Shown here: positions 8,634 through 17,213 of the stretch, piece by piece
Layout of the letters: each line of letters starts with the position of its first letter
Position numbering within the stretch: position 1 is the stretch's first letter
Assembly: GCF_900114245.1 (NCBI RefSeq)
Contig: NZ_FOSK01000012.1
Coordinates: forward strand, 1-64,000
Direction of reading: 5' to 3'
Length of the DNA stretch: 64,000 nt
Source of the DNA: Pseudovibrio ascidiaceicola
GTDB lineage: Bacteria; Pseudomonadota; Alphaproteobacteria; Rhizobiales; Stappiaceae
Position numbers and translations under genes: made by a program
The notes under the pieces: model-generated
Told to the model about the DNA's origin: nothing
Database searches by the model: none
The model's input: only the letters and a program-made list of their open reading frames with translations

Positions 8634-9749
8634 ATGGAACTTTTCAGCTCTGAAGAAACCCTTCTCAAGGACTCTGCCTCTGGCTTTATGGCAGAAAACG
8701 CCTCCGTGCAGGCGCTGCGTGATCTGCGCGATCAGAAAGAGGCTCTTGGCTTTAATCAGGAGCTTCACAAAACACTGGCCGAGATGGGCTGGTTTGGCAT
8801 GTTGCTGCCGGAAAACGCTGGCGGTTATGACTTTGGCCACCGCGCTGCAGGCCTTGTGGCAGAAGAAATGGGGCGCAACCTGACAGCCTCTCCGTTCCTC
8901 TCCACCGCTGTTTTGAGCGCAATTGCACTGCGCCAGTCTGGTGGTGATCATCTGAGTGAGTGGGGACCAAAGATTGCCGCTGGTGAAGCTGTTATCGCAC
9001 TGGCAATCGACGAAGGCGCAAAGCACAACCCATCCCGCATCAAAGCCACGGCAGAGCCGGATGGCAACGGCTTCATTCTCAACGCCAGAAAACGCGCCGT
9101 GTTTGATGGTTACAATGCCGACCGGCTGATTGTTGTTGCAAAAACCGGCGAAGACACAGGGCTTTTTCTGGTAGACCCAAGCGCGGCGGAAGTTGCGGTA
9201 GAGCGCAACGCTATGCTGGACAGTCGCAATGCGGCAAACATTCAGATCACAAATTTGCATCTGGATGGCAAGGATCTGCTCTGCCCGCTTGATAAAGGCG
9301 CAGCCGTTCTGGAAGCCACACTCCGCTCCGGTCGTGCAATTGCAGCATCAGAGCAACTTGGAGTTGCAAAAGAAGTTGCAGAGCGCACAACGGAATACCT
9401 GAATGAGAGAAAGCAATTTGGTGTACCAATCGGCATGTTTCAGGCACTTCAGCACAGAATGGCCGACCTTTACTGCCAGATTGAACAAACAGCTTCACTC
9501 ATCTCCTCCGCGTTACGTGCGATAGATACAACCTCAGATAAAGCAGAGGCACTTTCGAGAGCAGCCAAAGCGAAGGTTGCTAAGGTTTCTCGCGTGGCAA
9601 CAGAAGAAGCAGTGCAGATGCATGGTGGAATCGGTATGACAGACGAAGTTGATGTCGGATTGTTCATGAAACACGACCGCGTGTTAACAGAGATGCTCGG
9701 TGACAGCGCTCACCATATAGACTTTCTGCTAAAAACACGGGGTCTTTAA
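8634..9749 (+). CDS. Acyl-CoA dehydrogenase (small partner type)
   Basis: Acyl-CoA dehydrogenase of 371 residues. Conserved parts: 'LAEMGWFGMLLPENAGGYDFG', 'ERTTEYLNERKQFGVPIGMFQALQHRMADL' and 'QMHGGIGMTDEVDVGLFMKHD'. The central TEPxxGSD loop is degenerate compared with its neighbour, as is common for one subunit of alpha2-beta2 ACAD complexes known from steroid side-chain degradation. Start ATG has AAGGAGAG upstream. It ends the operon; a long hairpin terminator follows. Pairing with the 7432-8622 product is an inference from gene order and subtype. Confidence 0.92.
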   Translation: MELFSSEETLLKDSASGFMAENASVQALRDLRDQKEALGFNQELHKTLAEMGWFGMLLPENAGGYDFGHRAAGLVAEEMGRNLTASPFLSTAVLSAIALRQSGGDHLSEWGPKIAAGEAVIALAIDEGAKHNPSRIKATAEPDGNGFILNARKRAVFDGYNADRLIVVAKTGEDTGLFLVDPSAAEVAVERNAMLDSRNAANIQITNLHLDGKDLLCPLDKGAAVLEATLRSGRAIAASEQLGVAKEVAERTTEYLNERKQFGVPIGMFQALQHRMADLYCQIEQTASLISSALRAIDTTSDKAEALSRAAKAKVAKVSRVATEEAVQMHGGIGMTDEVDVGLFMKHDRVLTEMLGDSAHHIDFLLKTRGL

Positions 9750-9833
9750 CTGTATAATCCGTAATTCTACTTGTGATTATTTCTAAAGTAACTTCATAAT
9801 TGAAGCCATCTGGTCCACCCCTTTGGATCAGCG

Positions 9834-9890
9834 AGAGCCAGTCCGCAACAGCATTGCCCGGTGTTGCAGACTGGCTCTTTCCTTTTTTGG
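9834..9890. terminator. Bidirectional terminator between dehydrogenase operon and SDR gene
   Basis: A long hairpin: AGAGCCAGTC (9834-9843) pairs with GACTGGCTCT (9869-9878), with a second inner pairing (GCAACA/TGTTGC). T-rich sequence follows on the plus strand; the complement gives an A/T-rich exit for the minus strand as well. Confidence 0.85.
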
Positions 9891-9905
9891 CTAACCAAAA
9901 CCATC

Positions 9906-10697
9906 TCAGATCTTCATACCCGGCATGTTGAGGGAGGATGTGTTTCCGCCATCAACGGCAAGGGCCTGTCCGGTGATGAAGCTGGCATCACGGCTGGCAA
10001 GGAATGCGATTGTTGCTGCAACTTCAGCAGGATCCCCGTGACGACGCAGCTCTGCCCTTGAGCCGAGTCTGTCTTCTTTGCCCACATTGCGGGCATGATC
10101 AAACACAGGTTTTGTCATTCCGGTTTCAATAAGCCCCGGACAAACTGCATTCACACGCACGCCGTGCTCGCCAAAATCACAGGCAGATGTCTTCGTAAAA
10201 TTGATGAGCGCAGCTTTGGAAGCACTGTAGGCATTTCCGCCAGCACCGGCTCTGATTCCAGCAACGGATGCAGTATTCACAATAGAACCGCGGCCTGAAG
10301 CCTTGAGTTGCTCGCGGGTGTACTTGGTAAATAGCATTGCGCCGAGTACATTCACCTCATAAACCTTGAGCCAGTCGCTAAAGTCCTCATGGCTGCCGCC
10401 CCAGGAACCTTCGCAGATGACCCCGGCATTGTTGCAAAGAACGCTTATACCGCCAAAGGTGTTCTCAACCGCATCCACACAGCTCTCAACCGCTTCTTCA
10501 TTCGCAACATCGACGACATAGACCCGTGCACGGCAACCTTCTGGCAACAGCTCTGCGGTTTCATCAAGGCCGTCCTCATTCAAGTCCACCAGAGCGATCG
10601 CGGCACCTTCTTCTGCCAGACGGATTGCGGTTGCGCGACCGATGCCGCTGCCTGCTCCTGTGATCAGGGCTGCCTGACCTGCAAATCTGGGTTGCAT
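9906..10697 (-). CDS. SDR family oxidoreductase
   Basis: Short-chain dehydrogenase, 263 residues, with TGAGSGIGR near the N-terminus, the acidic VDLNEDG after beta-2 (favouring NAD over NADP), CNNAGV, YSASKAAL and the terminal 'ASFITGQALAVDGGNTSSLN'. Two start codons compete: ATG at 10703 overlaps the stop of the upstream oxidoreductase gene (ATGA) but has its GGAGG too close, whereas the ATG at 10697 has the same GGAGG at normal distance, so 10697 is preferred. It forms an operon with the quinone oxidoreductase gene and belongs to the operator-defined regulon. Confidence 0.9.
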   Translation of the reverse strand: MQPRFAGQAALITGAGSGIGRATAIRLAEEGAAIALVDLNEDGLDETAELLPEGCRARVYVVDVANEEAVESCVDAVENTFGGISVLCNNAGVICEGSWGGSHEDFSDWLKVYEVNVLGAMLFTKYTREQLKASGRGSIVNTASVAGIRAGAGGNAYSASKAALINFTKTSACDFGEHGVRVNAVCPGLIETGMTKPVFDHARNVGKEDRLGSRAELRRHGDPAEVAATIAFLASRDASFITGQALAVDGGNTSSLNMPGMKI

Positions 10698-10699
10698 CT

Positions 10700-11686
10700 T
10701 CATTCCCTCCCGGTTTCCAGAACAACCTTCCCTATCACACGTCGTTCCATGAGGTCTCGAAGCGCCTGAGGAGCTTCTTCCAGTGAATAGCTCTTACTGA
10801 CAACTGGGTTGATTTTGCCGTCCTCAAGCCATTTAAACAGCTCTGAGAAGTTCTTCTGGTCCTTATCCGGCTCCCTCATGCGGAACGCCCCCCAGAACAC
10901 GCCCATAACCGCACAGCCCTTCAGCAGAGGCAGGTTGGTGGGGATCGTCGGGATATCGCCTGCCGCAAAGCCTACAACCAATGCGCGACCATTCCAGGCT
11001 GTGGAGCGCAACGCCTGCTCAAAGAGCTCCCCGCCGACAGGATCATACACAACATCAACGCCGGTCTTGCCGGTGATCTCCTTGAGTCGCTCTCTCAGGT
11101 CCTGCGTGGAATAGTTGATCAGCTCATCTGCACCTGCTTTTCGCGCAGCTTCCAGTTTTTCGGCAGAGCTGGCCGCAGCAATCACCTTGGCACCCATAAC
11201 TTTGCCCAGCTCAACAGCCGTGAGCCCAACACCACCGCCAGCGCCCAACACCAGCAGTGTTTCTCCTGCTTGCAGCTGCGCACGCTGCTTCAAGGCATGC
11301 ATGGATGTGCCGTAGGTCATCGTAAAGCCAGCTGCAACGTGAGCGGACATCGCTTCAGGTCGCTTCATCACCGCAGACGCATCAACCACAACCTCTTCGG
11401 CATATCCGCCTTGCTGCAGCAGAAGCGCCATCACAGGATCGCCCGGAGAAAATTGGGTGACACCCTCACCCACCGCCTCAATTCTGCCAGCAACCTCACC
11501 ACCTGGCACAAATGGCATTGGCGGCTTGATCTGATATTTTCCCGCAATCACCAGCGTATCAGGGAAGTTGACGCCCGCAGCTTCCACCGCGATCCGCACT
11601 TGCCCTTTTCTCGGCTCTTTACGTTCAACATCTTCCACACGCAGAGCCTCTGGTGGTCCGTATTCTGAGCAGACAACAGCACGCAT
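10700..11686 (-). CDS. NADPH:quinone oxidoreductase-family (zinc-free MDR) protein
   Basis: Medium-chain dehydrogenase/reductase of the zinc-independent QOR branch, 328 residues. Visible: GVNFPDTLV, PFVPGGEVAG, the cofactor motif LGAGGGVGLTAVELGK (near residue 150) and VDVVYDPVGGELFEQALR. No structural or catalytic zinc cysteines are present. Relatives reduce quinones, enones or enoyl-CoA esters; some assist acyl-CoA catabolism as enoyl reductases. GGGAGGGAAATC precedes the ATG. The operator at 11707-11724 lies only 20 bases upstream of the start, a good position for repression. Confidence 0.9.
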   Translation of the reverse strand: MRAVVCSEYGPPEALRVEDVERKEPRKGQVRIAVEAAGVNFPDTLVIAGKYQIKPPMPFVPGGEVAGRIEAVGEGVTQFSPGDPVMALLLQQGGYAEEVVVDASAVMKRPEAMSAHVAAGFTMTYGTSMHALKQRAQLQAGETLLVLGAGGGVGLTAVELGKVMGAKVIAAASSAEKLEAARKAGADELINYSTQDLRERLKEITGKTGVDVVYDPVGGELFEQALRSTAWNGRALVVGFAAGDIPTIPTNLPLLKGCAVMGVFWGAFRMREPDKDQKNFSELFKWLEDGKINPVVSKSYSLEEAPQALRDLMERRVIGKVVLETGRE

Positions 11687-11706
11687 GATTTCCCTCCCAA
11701 ATCAAA

Positions 11707-11724
11707 ACATACCCGTGAGTATGT
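11707..11724. promoter_or_regulatory. Palindromic operator, copy 2 (ACATACC-N4-AGTATGT)
   Basis: Seven-base arms with one mismatch, 4-base centre. It matches the operator at 5916-5933 when read on the opposite strand, including the flanking TTTCCGTA extension. Sits directly in front of the quinone oxidoreductase operon. Confidence 0.75.
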
Positions 11725-11919
11725 TACGGAAACACAGTGAGCGCAACCACAACGCTAGGTGCAACGCCCCTTCCCTCTTGGCAAACCTGAATAATTTGAA
11801 CAAGCGGCTTCGCAATCAGGAAACCACGGTTCATGGAAGCTCAGCTTGTTCTCATCATCCGTTTACATGCTGCGGTGAAGATAATTCCATGATGTGTACG
11901 CAATCCATGGAAAGACCGG

Positions 11920-14313
11920 ATGGCAGAACAGGAAAAGCCTAATTTAGCTGATGAGTTCAAACGCCTTGAAAGCTCACCGGAAGGGCTGTCTGGTTCAACC
12001 GCATCCAACCGGCTAAAGCAGTATGGTCCCAATGCGCTGGAGGAAAAGAAGACCAGCAAACTGGTTGAGTTGCTTTTGACATTCTGGGGCCCAATTCCGT
12101 GGCTCATCGAAATCGCAGCCATCCTGTCTGCCATCATTGAGCACTGGGCCGATTTTGCGATCATCCTGTTTATGCTGGTCCTCAACTCTGGCATCGAGTT
12201 TGTTCAAAGCAGCAAAGCAGCAGACGCGCTTGCCGCACTGAAATCATCCATGGCTCTCAAAGCACGCGTGAAACGAGACGGGAAGTGGACTGACATTCCA
12301 GCCGAGGAAATCGTACCCGGCGACATCATCAATCTGGAAAACGGAGATATCATCCCGGCAGACTGCATTTTGGAACGCGGGCCATACCTTGCCGTCGACC
12401 AGGCTGCTCTAACGGGAGAGTCACTCCCAGTCGACAAGCAAATCGGCGATGTGGCGTATTCTGGATCGATCATCAAACAGGGCACCATGCAGGCGCTTGT
12501 TACAGCGACGGGCGGCAACACATTCTTTGGTAACACAGCCAAGCTGGTTCAGTCTGCCGGTAACATTTCTCATTTCCAGAAAAGCGTTCTGGGCATCGGC
12601 AAGTTTCTCATTCTGGGCACGGCCTTGTTTGCGGCGCTGATCATCATCAAACAGCTTTATCTGCAGCAAAGCATTTTGGGTATCATTGAACTGGTGCTCG
12701 TACTGGTAATCGCATCCATCCCGGTTGCGATGCCCGCAGTTCTATCTGTCACTATGGCTCTTGGCGCACTCACGCTTTCAAAGAAGAAGGCCATCGTTTC
12801 ACATCTTCAGGCAATTGAAGAGCTGGCAGGAGTGAATGTGCTGTGCTCGGACAAAACCGGGACGCTTACCAAAAACGAACTCACACTTGGCGAGCCCGTG
12901 TTGTTTGATGCGAAGAGCGAGAAAGAACTGGTCGTCATGGCAGCTCTTGCCTCGAGTAGCATTGAAAAGGACGTCATCGACCAACTGATTGTCAGCAAAG
13001 CCGAACGGGGCGTGCTGGAACTTTACAAGCAAAACACATTCACACCGTTTGATCCTGTGAGCAAAAGAACGGAAGCCGGCATCTCCGGCCCAAGCGGGGC
13101 GTTCAAGGTCATCAAAGGTGCGCCGCAAGTCGTCATCGATCTCAGCACAAATACACCAGAGGAGAAAGCCGTCGCCAGCAAAGCCGTGCACGAGTTTGCA
13201 GTCAAAGGCCTGCGCGCGCTTGGCATTGCCAAGACCAACGAGAACCACGAGTTACGCCTGCTCGGGATCCTCTCTCTTTTTGATCCGCCCCGCGACGATT
13301 CCAAAGCGGTGATTGAAGAAACCCAGAATGCTGGCATTGCGGTAAAGATGGTAACAGGCGACGATGTTGCAATTGGCCGAGAGATCGCCGGACAACTGGG
13401 ACTTGGCACCTCGCTTAAAAGCGCCAGCCAAGTGTTTTCTAAAACCAAGGATATGGACAACCTACCAGCCAACATCCGCGAGGAGATCGTCAACGCAGAT
13501 GGCTTCGCCCGTGTCTTTCCCGAGCACAAATACGGCATTGTCAAAGCACTTCAGCAATCCGGAGATTACGTCGCCATGACGGGTGACGGCGTGAATGATG
13601 CTCCAGCATTGAAACAAGCTGATGTGGGCATTGCCGTTTCAGGTGCAACAGATGCAGCCCGATCTGCCGCAGATTTGATCCTCACACTGCCTGGCCTCTC
13701 CGTCATCACCGATGCAGTTATAGAGGCACGCAAAATCTTCGCACGGATGATCAGCTACGTTGATTATCGCGTGGCTATGACAATCAACCTGATGGTGTTT
13801 GTCTCTGCCAGTGTGCTGTTGTTAGAAGAGGTGCCTCTGACAGCCATCATGATTGTGATGCTGGCGCTGTTGGATGACATCCCAATCATCACCATCGCCT
13901 ACGACAACACCGAGGCTGCACCAGCGCCAATGGAATGGCAGCTCGGAAACATGTTGCGCACGGCAACGGTGCTCGGGCTCATTTCAGTTGTCGAGAACTT
14001 TGCCCTGATGATGGCAGTGCGGCATTGGCTGGATGTACCCGCTGCGGAGTTGCAGAGCGTCATGTTCTTGCAGTTGGTTGTGGCCGGACATCTACTCCTG
14101 TTTGTCTGCAGGCACGATCACTGGTTCTGGCAGGCACCACGCCCTTCAGCGAAATTGCTCATGGCAATAATCACCACTCAATTACTGGCGGTTGTCATCT
14201 GTCGATCCGGCTTCCTTGTTCCCGCTATCAGTTGGGATCTGATCGGCATCGTCTGGGCGCAAGCCATCCTCTGGATGTTCGTACTCAATGTTGCCCGAAA
14301 GCTCTGCCGCTAA
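11920..14313 (+). CDS. P-type (P3A) plasma-membrane proton-efflux ATPase
   Basis: Ion-motive ATPase of 797 residues. Domains in order: cation-transporter N-terminal region, TM1-2 (residues 50-90), actuator domain with TGES at 165-168, TM3-4 with the IPVAMPAVL ion-site motif, phosphorylation motif D311KTGTLT, nucleotide-binding domain, hinge TGDGVNDAP at 554-562, and four C-terminal TM segments. The KTGTLTKNELT and 'VDYRVAMTINLMVFV' context is that of the fungal/plant H+-ATPase branch (also found in some bacteria and archaea). The C-terminus ends shortly after TM10, without the autoinhibitory tail of plant and yeast pumps. Probably extrudes protons and supports pH homeostasis or membrane potential. 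Followed closely by a membrane AraC regulator. Confidence 0.92.
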   Translation: MAEQEKPNLADEFKRLESSPEGLSGSTASNRLKQYGPNALEEKKTSKLVELLLTFWGPIPWLIEIAAILSAIIEHWADFAIILFMLVLNSGIEFVQSSKAADALAALKSSMALKARVKRDGKWTDIPAEEIVPGDIINLENGDIIPADCILERGPYLAVDQAALTGESLPVDKQIGDVAYSGSIIKQGTMQALVTATGGNTFFGNTAKLVQSAGNISHFQKSVLGIGKFLILGTALFAALIIIKQLYLQQSILGIIELVLVLVIASIPVAMPAVLSVTMALGALTLSKKKAIVSHLQAIEELAGVNVLCSDKTGTLTKNELTLGEPVLFDAKSEKELVVMAALASSSIEKDVIDQLIVSKAERGVLELYKQNTFTPFDPVSKRTEAGISGPSGAFKVIKGAPQVVIDLSTNTPEEKAVASKAVHEFAVKGLRALGIAKTNENHELRLLGILSLFDPPRDDSKAVIEETQNAGIAVKMVTGDDVAIGREIAGQLGLGTSLKSASQVFSKTKDMDNLPANIREEIVNADGFARVFPEHKYGIVKALQQSGDYVAMTGDGVNDAPALKQADVGIAVSGATDAARSAADLILTLPGLSVITDAVIEARKIFARMISYVDYRVAMTINLMVFVSASVLLLEEVPLTAIMIVMLALLDDIPIITIAYDNTEAAPAPMEWQLGNMLRTATVLGLISVVENFALMMAVRHWLDVPAAELQSVMFLQLVVAGHLLLFVCRHDHWFWQAPRPSAKLLMAIITTQLLAVVICRSGFLVPAISWDLIGIVWAQAILWMFVLNVARKLCR

Positions 14314-14391
14314 AAGAAATGCAGTACGCTCTTTTACTCCTTACGCAGACAGACTAGATATAGAGCATTGTCTGCAATTGGAGTTGGCGCG

Positions 14392-15435
14392 TTGCCGAGC
14401 TTACCCCTTCCCTTTTTTACTGCCTTGTTCTTATGCTTCATCCTGCTGCGCCTTATGGTGGGGTATGGACGCAAAATTCCGTCACTGCTTATTGCAACCA
14501 TCAGCCTTTACGCAATCCAGTCGGTTCTTCTTGGTATCAAGTGGGGCATGGGAGGCCTCCCACTCTGGTCGCTCATAGGGCTGGCATTGTTGTTGCCGCC
14601 TGCGACCTGGCTCTCATTTCTTCAACTCACTGATCGCCTTTCGAAGAAGGCTGTCGGCTGGACTATTGGTGCAACAGTTGCATCTATTAGCTCTCTCGCT
14701 TTGGCACCCGCTTTCAACGCCCCGGTGCTGATCGACCTTACAAGTGTCGTTGTCTATCTCGGTTATGGACTGTTGTTCTTCCGGTCTGCAACGACCAGGC
14801 AGTGGGAATGGGCCAGCCATCTGCCCATTGATCAGATGCTCCCGGCGCGCCAGACACAGCTGATCGCAGGCGCTATTTTCTCAACCTCCGCACTTGTTGA
14901 TTTAGCCGTTGCAGCAGACTTTGCCGTAAACAAGGGGACCAATGCAGCAACCATCGTTGGCACGGCAAACCTCTTCATGCTGCTTGCGCTGGTTACAATC
15001 GCTGTTCTGTTTACTCGCAAACCAGCTGCTACACCGCAGTTGCCACAACCCGAAGCAAAGACCGTTTCGGCCTCCGAGGAACAGATTGTGCTGGTCGAGG
15101 CTCTCGATCAACTCATGCAAAATGAACATCTGTATCGGGATGAGAACCTTTCTCTCGACAGGTTGGCACGTAAACTCCGAGTGCCAGCGCGTCAGATTTC
15201 GACAGCTGTCAACACAGTGCGTGAGGTCAACCTGCCGCAATACACCAACGGCTTTCGTGTGACTGAGGCCTGTCATCTGCTAGAGACAACAGACACCCCA
15301 ATCACCACGATCATTTACGAGGTTGGCTTTACGACAAAGTCTAACTTCAACCGCGAGTTCCAACGCATCACCGGCAAGAGCCCGAGTGCCTGGCGAAAAG
15401 AAAGCCGTACATCGCAGAGCGTGGAACCTGCTTAA
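14392..15435 (+). CDS. Membrane-anchored AraC-family transcriptional regulator
   Basis: About 347 residues: six or seven predicted membrane segments (residues 5-210) joined to a C-terminal AraC DNA-binding domain with two helix-turn-helix units ('LSLDRLARKLRVPARQISTAVN' and 'TPITTIIYEVGFTTKSNFNREFQRITGKSPSAWRK'). Proteins with this layout are presumed to sense a membrane or periplasmic signal and to bind DNA at the inner face. No ATG exists in frame near the N-terminus; the TTG at 14392 is chosen because GGAG lies 8 bases upstream, with a TTG at 14368 as alternative. It starts about 80 bases after the proton ATPase gene and may regulate it, which is inference. Confidence 0.85.
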   Translation: MPSLPLPFFTALFLCFILLRLMVGYGRKIPSLLIATISLYAIQSVLLGIKWGMGGLPLWSLIGLALLLPPATWLSFLQLTDRLSKKAVGWTIGATVASISSLALAPAFNAPVLIDLTSVVVYLGYGLLFFRSATTRQWEWASHLPIDQMLPARQTQLIAGAIFSTSALVDLAVAADFAVNKGTNAATIVGTANLFMLLALVTIAVLFTRKPAATPQLPQPEAKTVSASEEQIVLVEALDQLMQNEHLYRDENLSLDRLARKLRVPARQISTAVNTVREVNLPQYTNGFRVTEACHLLETTDTPITTIIYEVGFTTKSNFNREFQRITGKSPSAWRKESRTSQSVEPA

Positions 15436-16040
15436 AAGATCTCCAGCAAGATGCTCGTGGCGTGCTTCCAACCGCGCGCTATGTTGATGTCGGATACGAG
15501 TTTGTCGACGTTGATGCGGATGTTTTCTTTTGGAACATCTGCATCAAATTTCAGATACACTGCTGCTATCTCGCCAGCTAAATCAAAGCGCGAAACACTC
15601 CCGTCGAAGTGAATGACAGACTTCTCCGATGCGATGGCAACCTCCTTAAACCTGCCCACGAAGTCCCCCGCTAATCTATCCATCTTAACATTGACGTTCA
15701 TCGGTTTCGGCAGTCGGAGCGTCGCTGCCGGATCGCACCAACCAATCCCCCAGGACCCGCGTCTCTCAAATTGAATGGTCAGCAAACCATCTTCACTTTG
15801 GGATGTTGTAGCGGTGAGAGAACAGCCTCTTGCATCACTTGTCTCAAGTTTGATGTCACTTGAACCACTGGTGTCTCCGACAATGCGAAGCCCCAAATTA
15901 CTTCCTGCAATTTTGATTGAATGCACGCCTGCAGGGGTAAGGACCTGAGAGGTCTCCATTCCCGTAGAGAATGTCGCGTAGGCCGCAATTGCTATCACTC
16001 CAACTGCGATGAGGGCTTTGGTACTGTGTTTGATTGTCAT
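15432..16040 (-). CDS. Membrane-anchored protein of unknown function with beta-rich exterior domain
   Basis: 202 residues with an N-terminal signal anchor (residues 8-26, 'ALIAVGVIAIAAYATF') and a beta-rich remainder with repeated VxIxxx strands, reminiscent of DUF4097-like putative adhesin solenoids; no catalytic motif is visible. Two cysteines (in 'ARGCSLT' and 'IGWCDPAA') could form a disulfide in the periplasm. ATG at 16040 has GGAG 7 bases upstream; an earlier ATG at 16073 would give a basic/aromatic extension in front of the hydrophobic segment. Its stop overlaps that of the AraC gene by 4 bases (convergent). Function not recognised. Confidence 0.7.
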   Translation of the reverse strand: MTIKHSTKALIAVGVIAIAAYATFSTGMETSQVLTPAGVHSIKIAGSNLGLRIVGDTSGSSDIKLETSDARGCSLTATTSQSEDGLLTIQFERRGSWGIGWCDPAATLRLPKPMNVNVKMDRLAGDFVGRFKEVAIASEKSVIHFDGSVSRFDLAGEIAAVYLKFDADVPKENIRINVDKLVSDINIARGWKHATSILLEIF

Positions 16041-16148
16041 CTGGAAACTCCATGATTTGCCTAGTGAAACCATGGGCGTTTGCGGGAATGACTGCGACCT
16101 AGAACCTGATTTAGGACCAGAAAGACCTCCTGAAACGCGTTGGAGGAC

Positions 16149-16568
16149 TTAGTCGGGCTTAATGAGAAGGAGCTTCGCCGTGTCACGCACAGTTGGTGGA
16201 AACGGACATGCGTGGCGTGTCTCCCGATCCAGATGCGCGCAGATCAGTTCAGTGGTCGCAATCAATTTTTGCGTCTCGGAATTATACATCTCGTGCAGGA
16301 TAAAGAGCGTCTTTTCATGAATATCCATCACCCCAGATCGGCACTGGAGCAGGTCTCCCGCGAGCGCTTCAGCATGATATTTCGTCGTCTGCTGAACGGC
16401 AGCCATACCCTTTTTGTGTTCTCGAAAATAGGCGGCGCTGAGCCCGGCTCGGGAGAATAAATGCCAGTTGGCTTCGTCGAATTTCTCGGTGTACCACTGA
16501 ACATTCATGTGTCCCATATGGTCCAATTGGTATGGGTAAACAACACCACGATAGGTCTCGATCATCAT
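16149..16568 (-). CDS. Acyl-CoA thioesterase, 4HBT/YbgC-like hotdog protein
   Basis: Hotdog-fold thioesterase of 139 residues. The N-terminal 'YPYQLDHMGHMNVQWYTEKFDEANW' contains the catalytic Asp and the MNVxxY motif of the 4-hydroxybenzoyl-CoA thioesterase family. Hydrolyses an acyl-CoA thioester; chain specificity unknown. Two adjacent ATGs (16568, 16565) compete; AGGA lies a few bases upstream. It follows the SpoIIAA-like gene after 28 bases and so is probably cotranscribed with it. Confidence 0.85.
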   Translation of the reverse strand: MMIETYRGVVYPYQLDHMGHMNVQWYTEKFDEANWHLFSRAGLSAAYFREHKKGMAAVQQTTKYHAEALAGDLLQCRSGVMDIHEKTLFILHEMYNSETQKLIATTELICAHLDRETRHACPFPPTVRDTAKLLLIKPD

Positions 16569-16596
16569 TCGATCCTGGCCTCGATAAGGCTTCGCT

Positions 16597-16962
16597 CTAC
16601 TCTTTAACCCACTCCCAGGCCTTGTCGAGATTAGCCAAATCAAAGTGCTTTTCGCCTATGCCAAGCATGGCAGCAAACGGGCTATCCATCGCGACGAGCC
16701 ATTCCCAGATCTTTGTATCAGACACAATTGCGATGCGATGAAAGCTCTTGATATGAGTCATCGCCCACTTCAAATCTTCGTAGCCAGCCTCAATGCCCCA
16801 CTTCGCTTGGTCATTCAAAATCACCAACACACTAACCTTGGCATGCTTATCGAGGACATTCTCAACCTGCGAAATCAGCTCCATTTCCTCGCTAAGATCG
16901 ACCTTTCCATCCACCTCAAAGCCAAGGACATTTTCCGAACTTTCTGCGAGTTTTTTGATCAT
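16597..16962 (-). CDS. SpoIIAA-like (STAS fold) protein
   Basis: 121-residue protein of the SpoIIAA-like family, often annotated as DUF3478. It has the pattern 'GFEVDGKVDLSEEMELISQVENVLDKHAKVSVLVIL', a central conserved Trp-rich segment ('QAKWGIEAGYEDLKWAMTHIKSFHRIAIVSD') and the end 'FDLANLDKAWEWVKE'. Fold knowledge suggests lipid or small-ligand binding; no anti-sigma partner kinase is nearby. AGGTG precedes the ATG. It is transcribed divergently from the SHOCT gene, with a GTTGACAGCTGTC palindrome between them. Confidence 0.85.
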   Translation of the reverse strand: MIKKLAESSENVLGFEVDGKVDLSEEMELISQVENVLDKHAKVSVLVILNDQAKWGIEAGYEDLKWAMTHIKSFHRIAIVSDTKIWEWLVAMDSPFAAMLGIGEKHFDLANLDKAWEWVKE

Positions 16963-17070
16963 GCTGACACCTCTTTTCCTGTCTGTATGCTACCTGATCT
17001 ACGCCTTCCATCCTATTGCAATCGACAGTTAGTTTCGACGTAAATTGGAAATCACTCACCATTTTGAAAA

Positions 17071-17086
17071 GTTGACAGCTGTCCAC
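17071..17086. promoter_or_regulatory. Palindromic operator candidate (GTTGACAGCTGTCCAC)
   Basis: A 16-bp near-perfect palindrome (one mismatch) in the divergent region between the SpoIIAA-like and SHOCT genes. A perfect copy occurs at 19527-19542 ahead of arsR. The TTGACA part could also act as a -35 box. The protein that binds is unknown. Confidence 0.55.
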
Positions 17087-17213
17087 TTTTTTAAAAGTGT
17101 AACCGTTATGCGCATGCAACGCGGTTGGGACAGTTGATTACAAATCTAATTTGAAAGCTAATACGGCACTCTCCATTCTAGAGATGTCTAACAAACATCC
17201 CAAGGAGATCACT

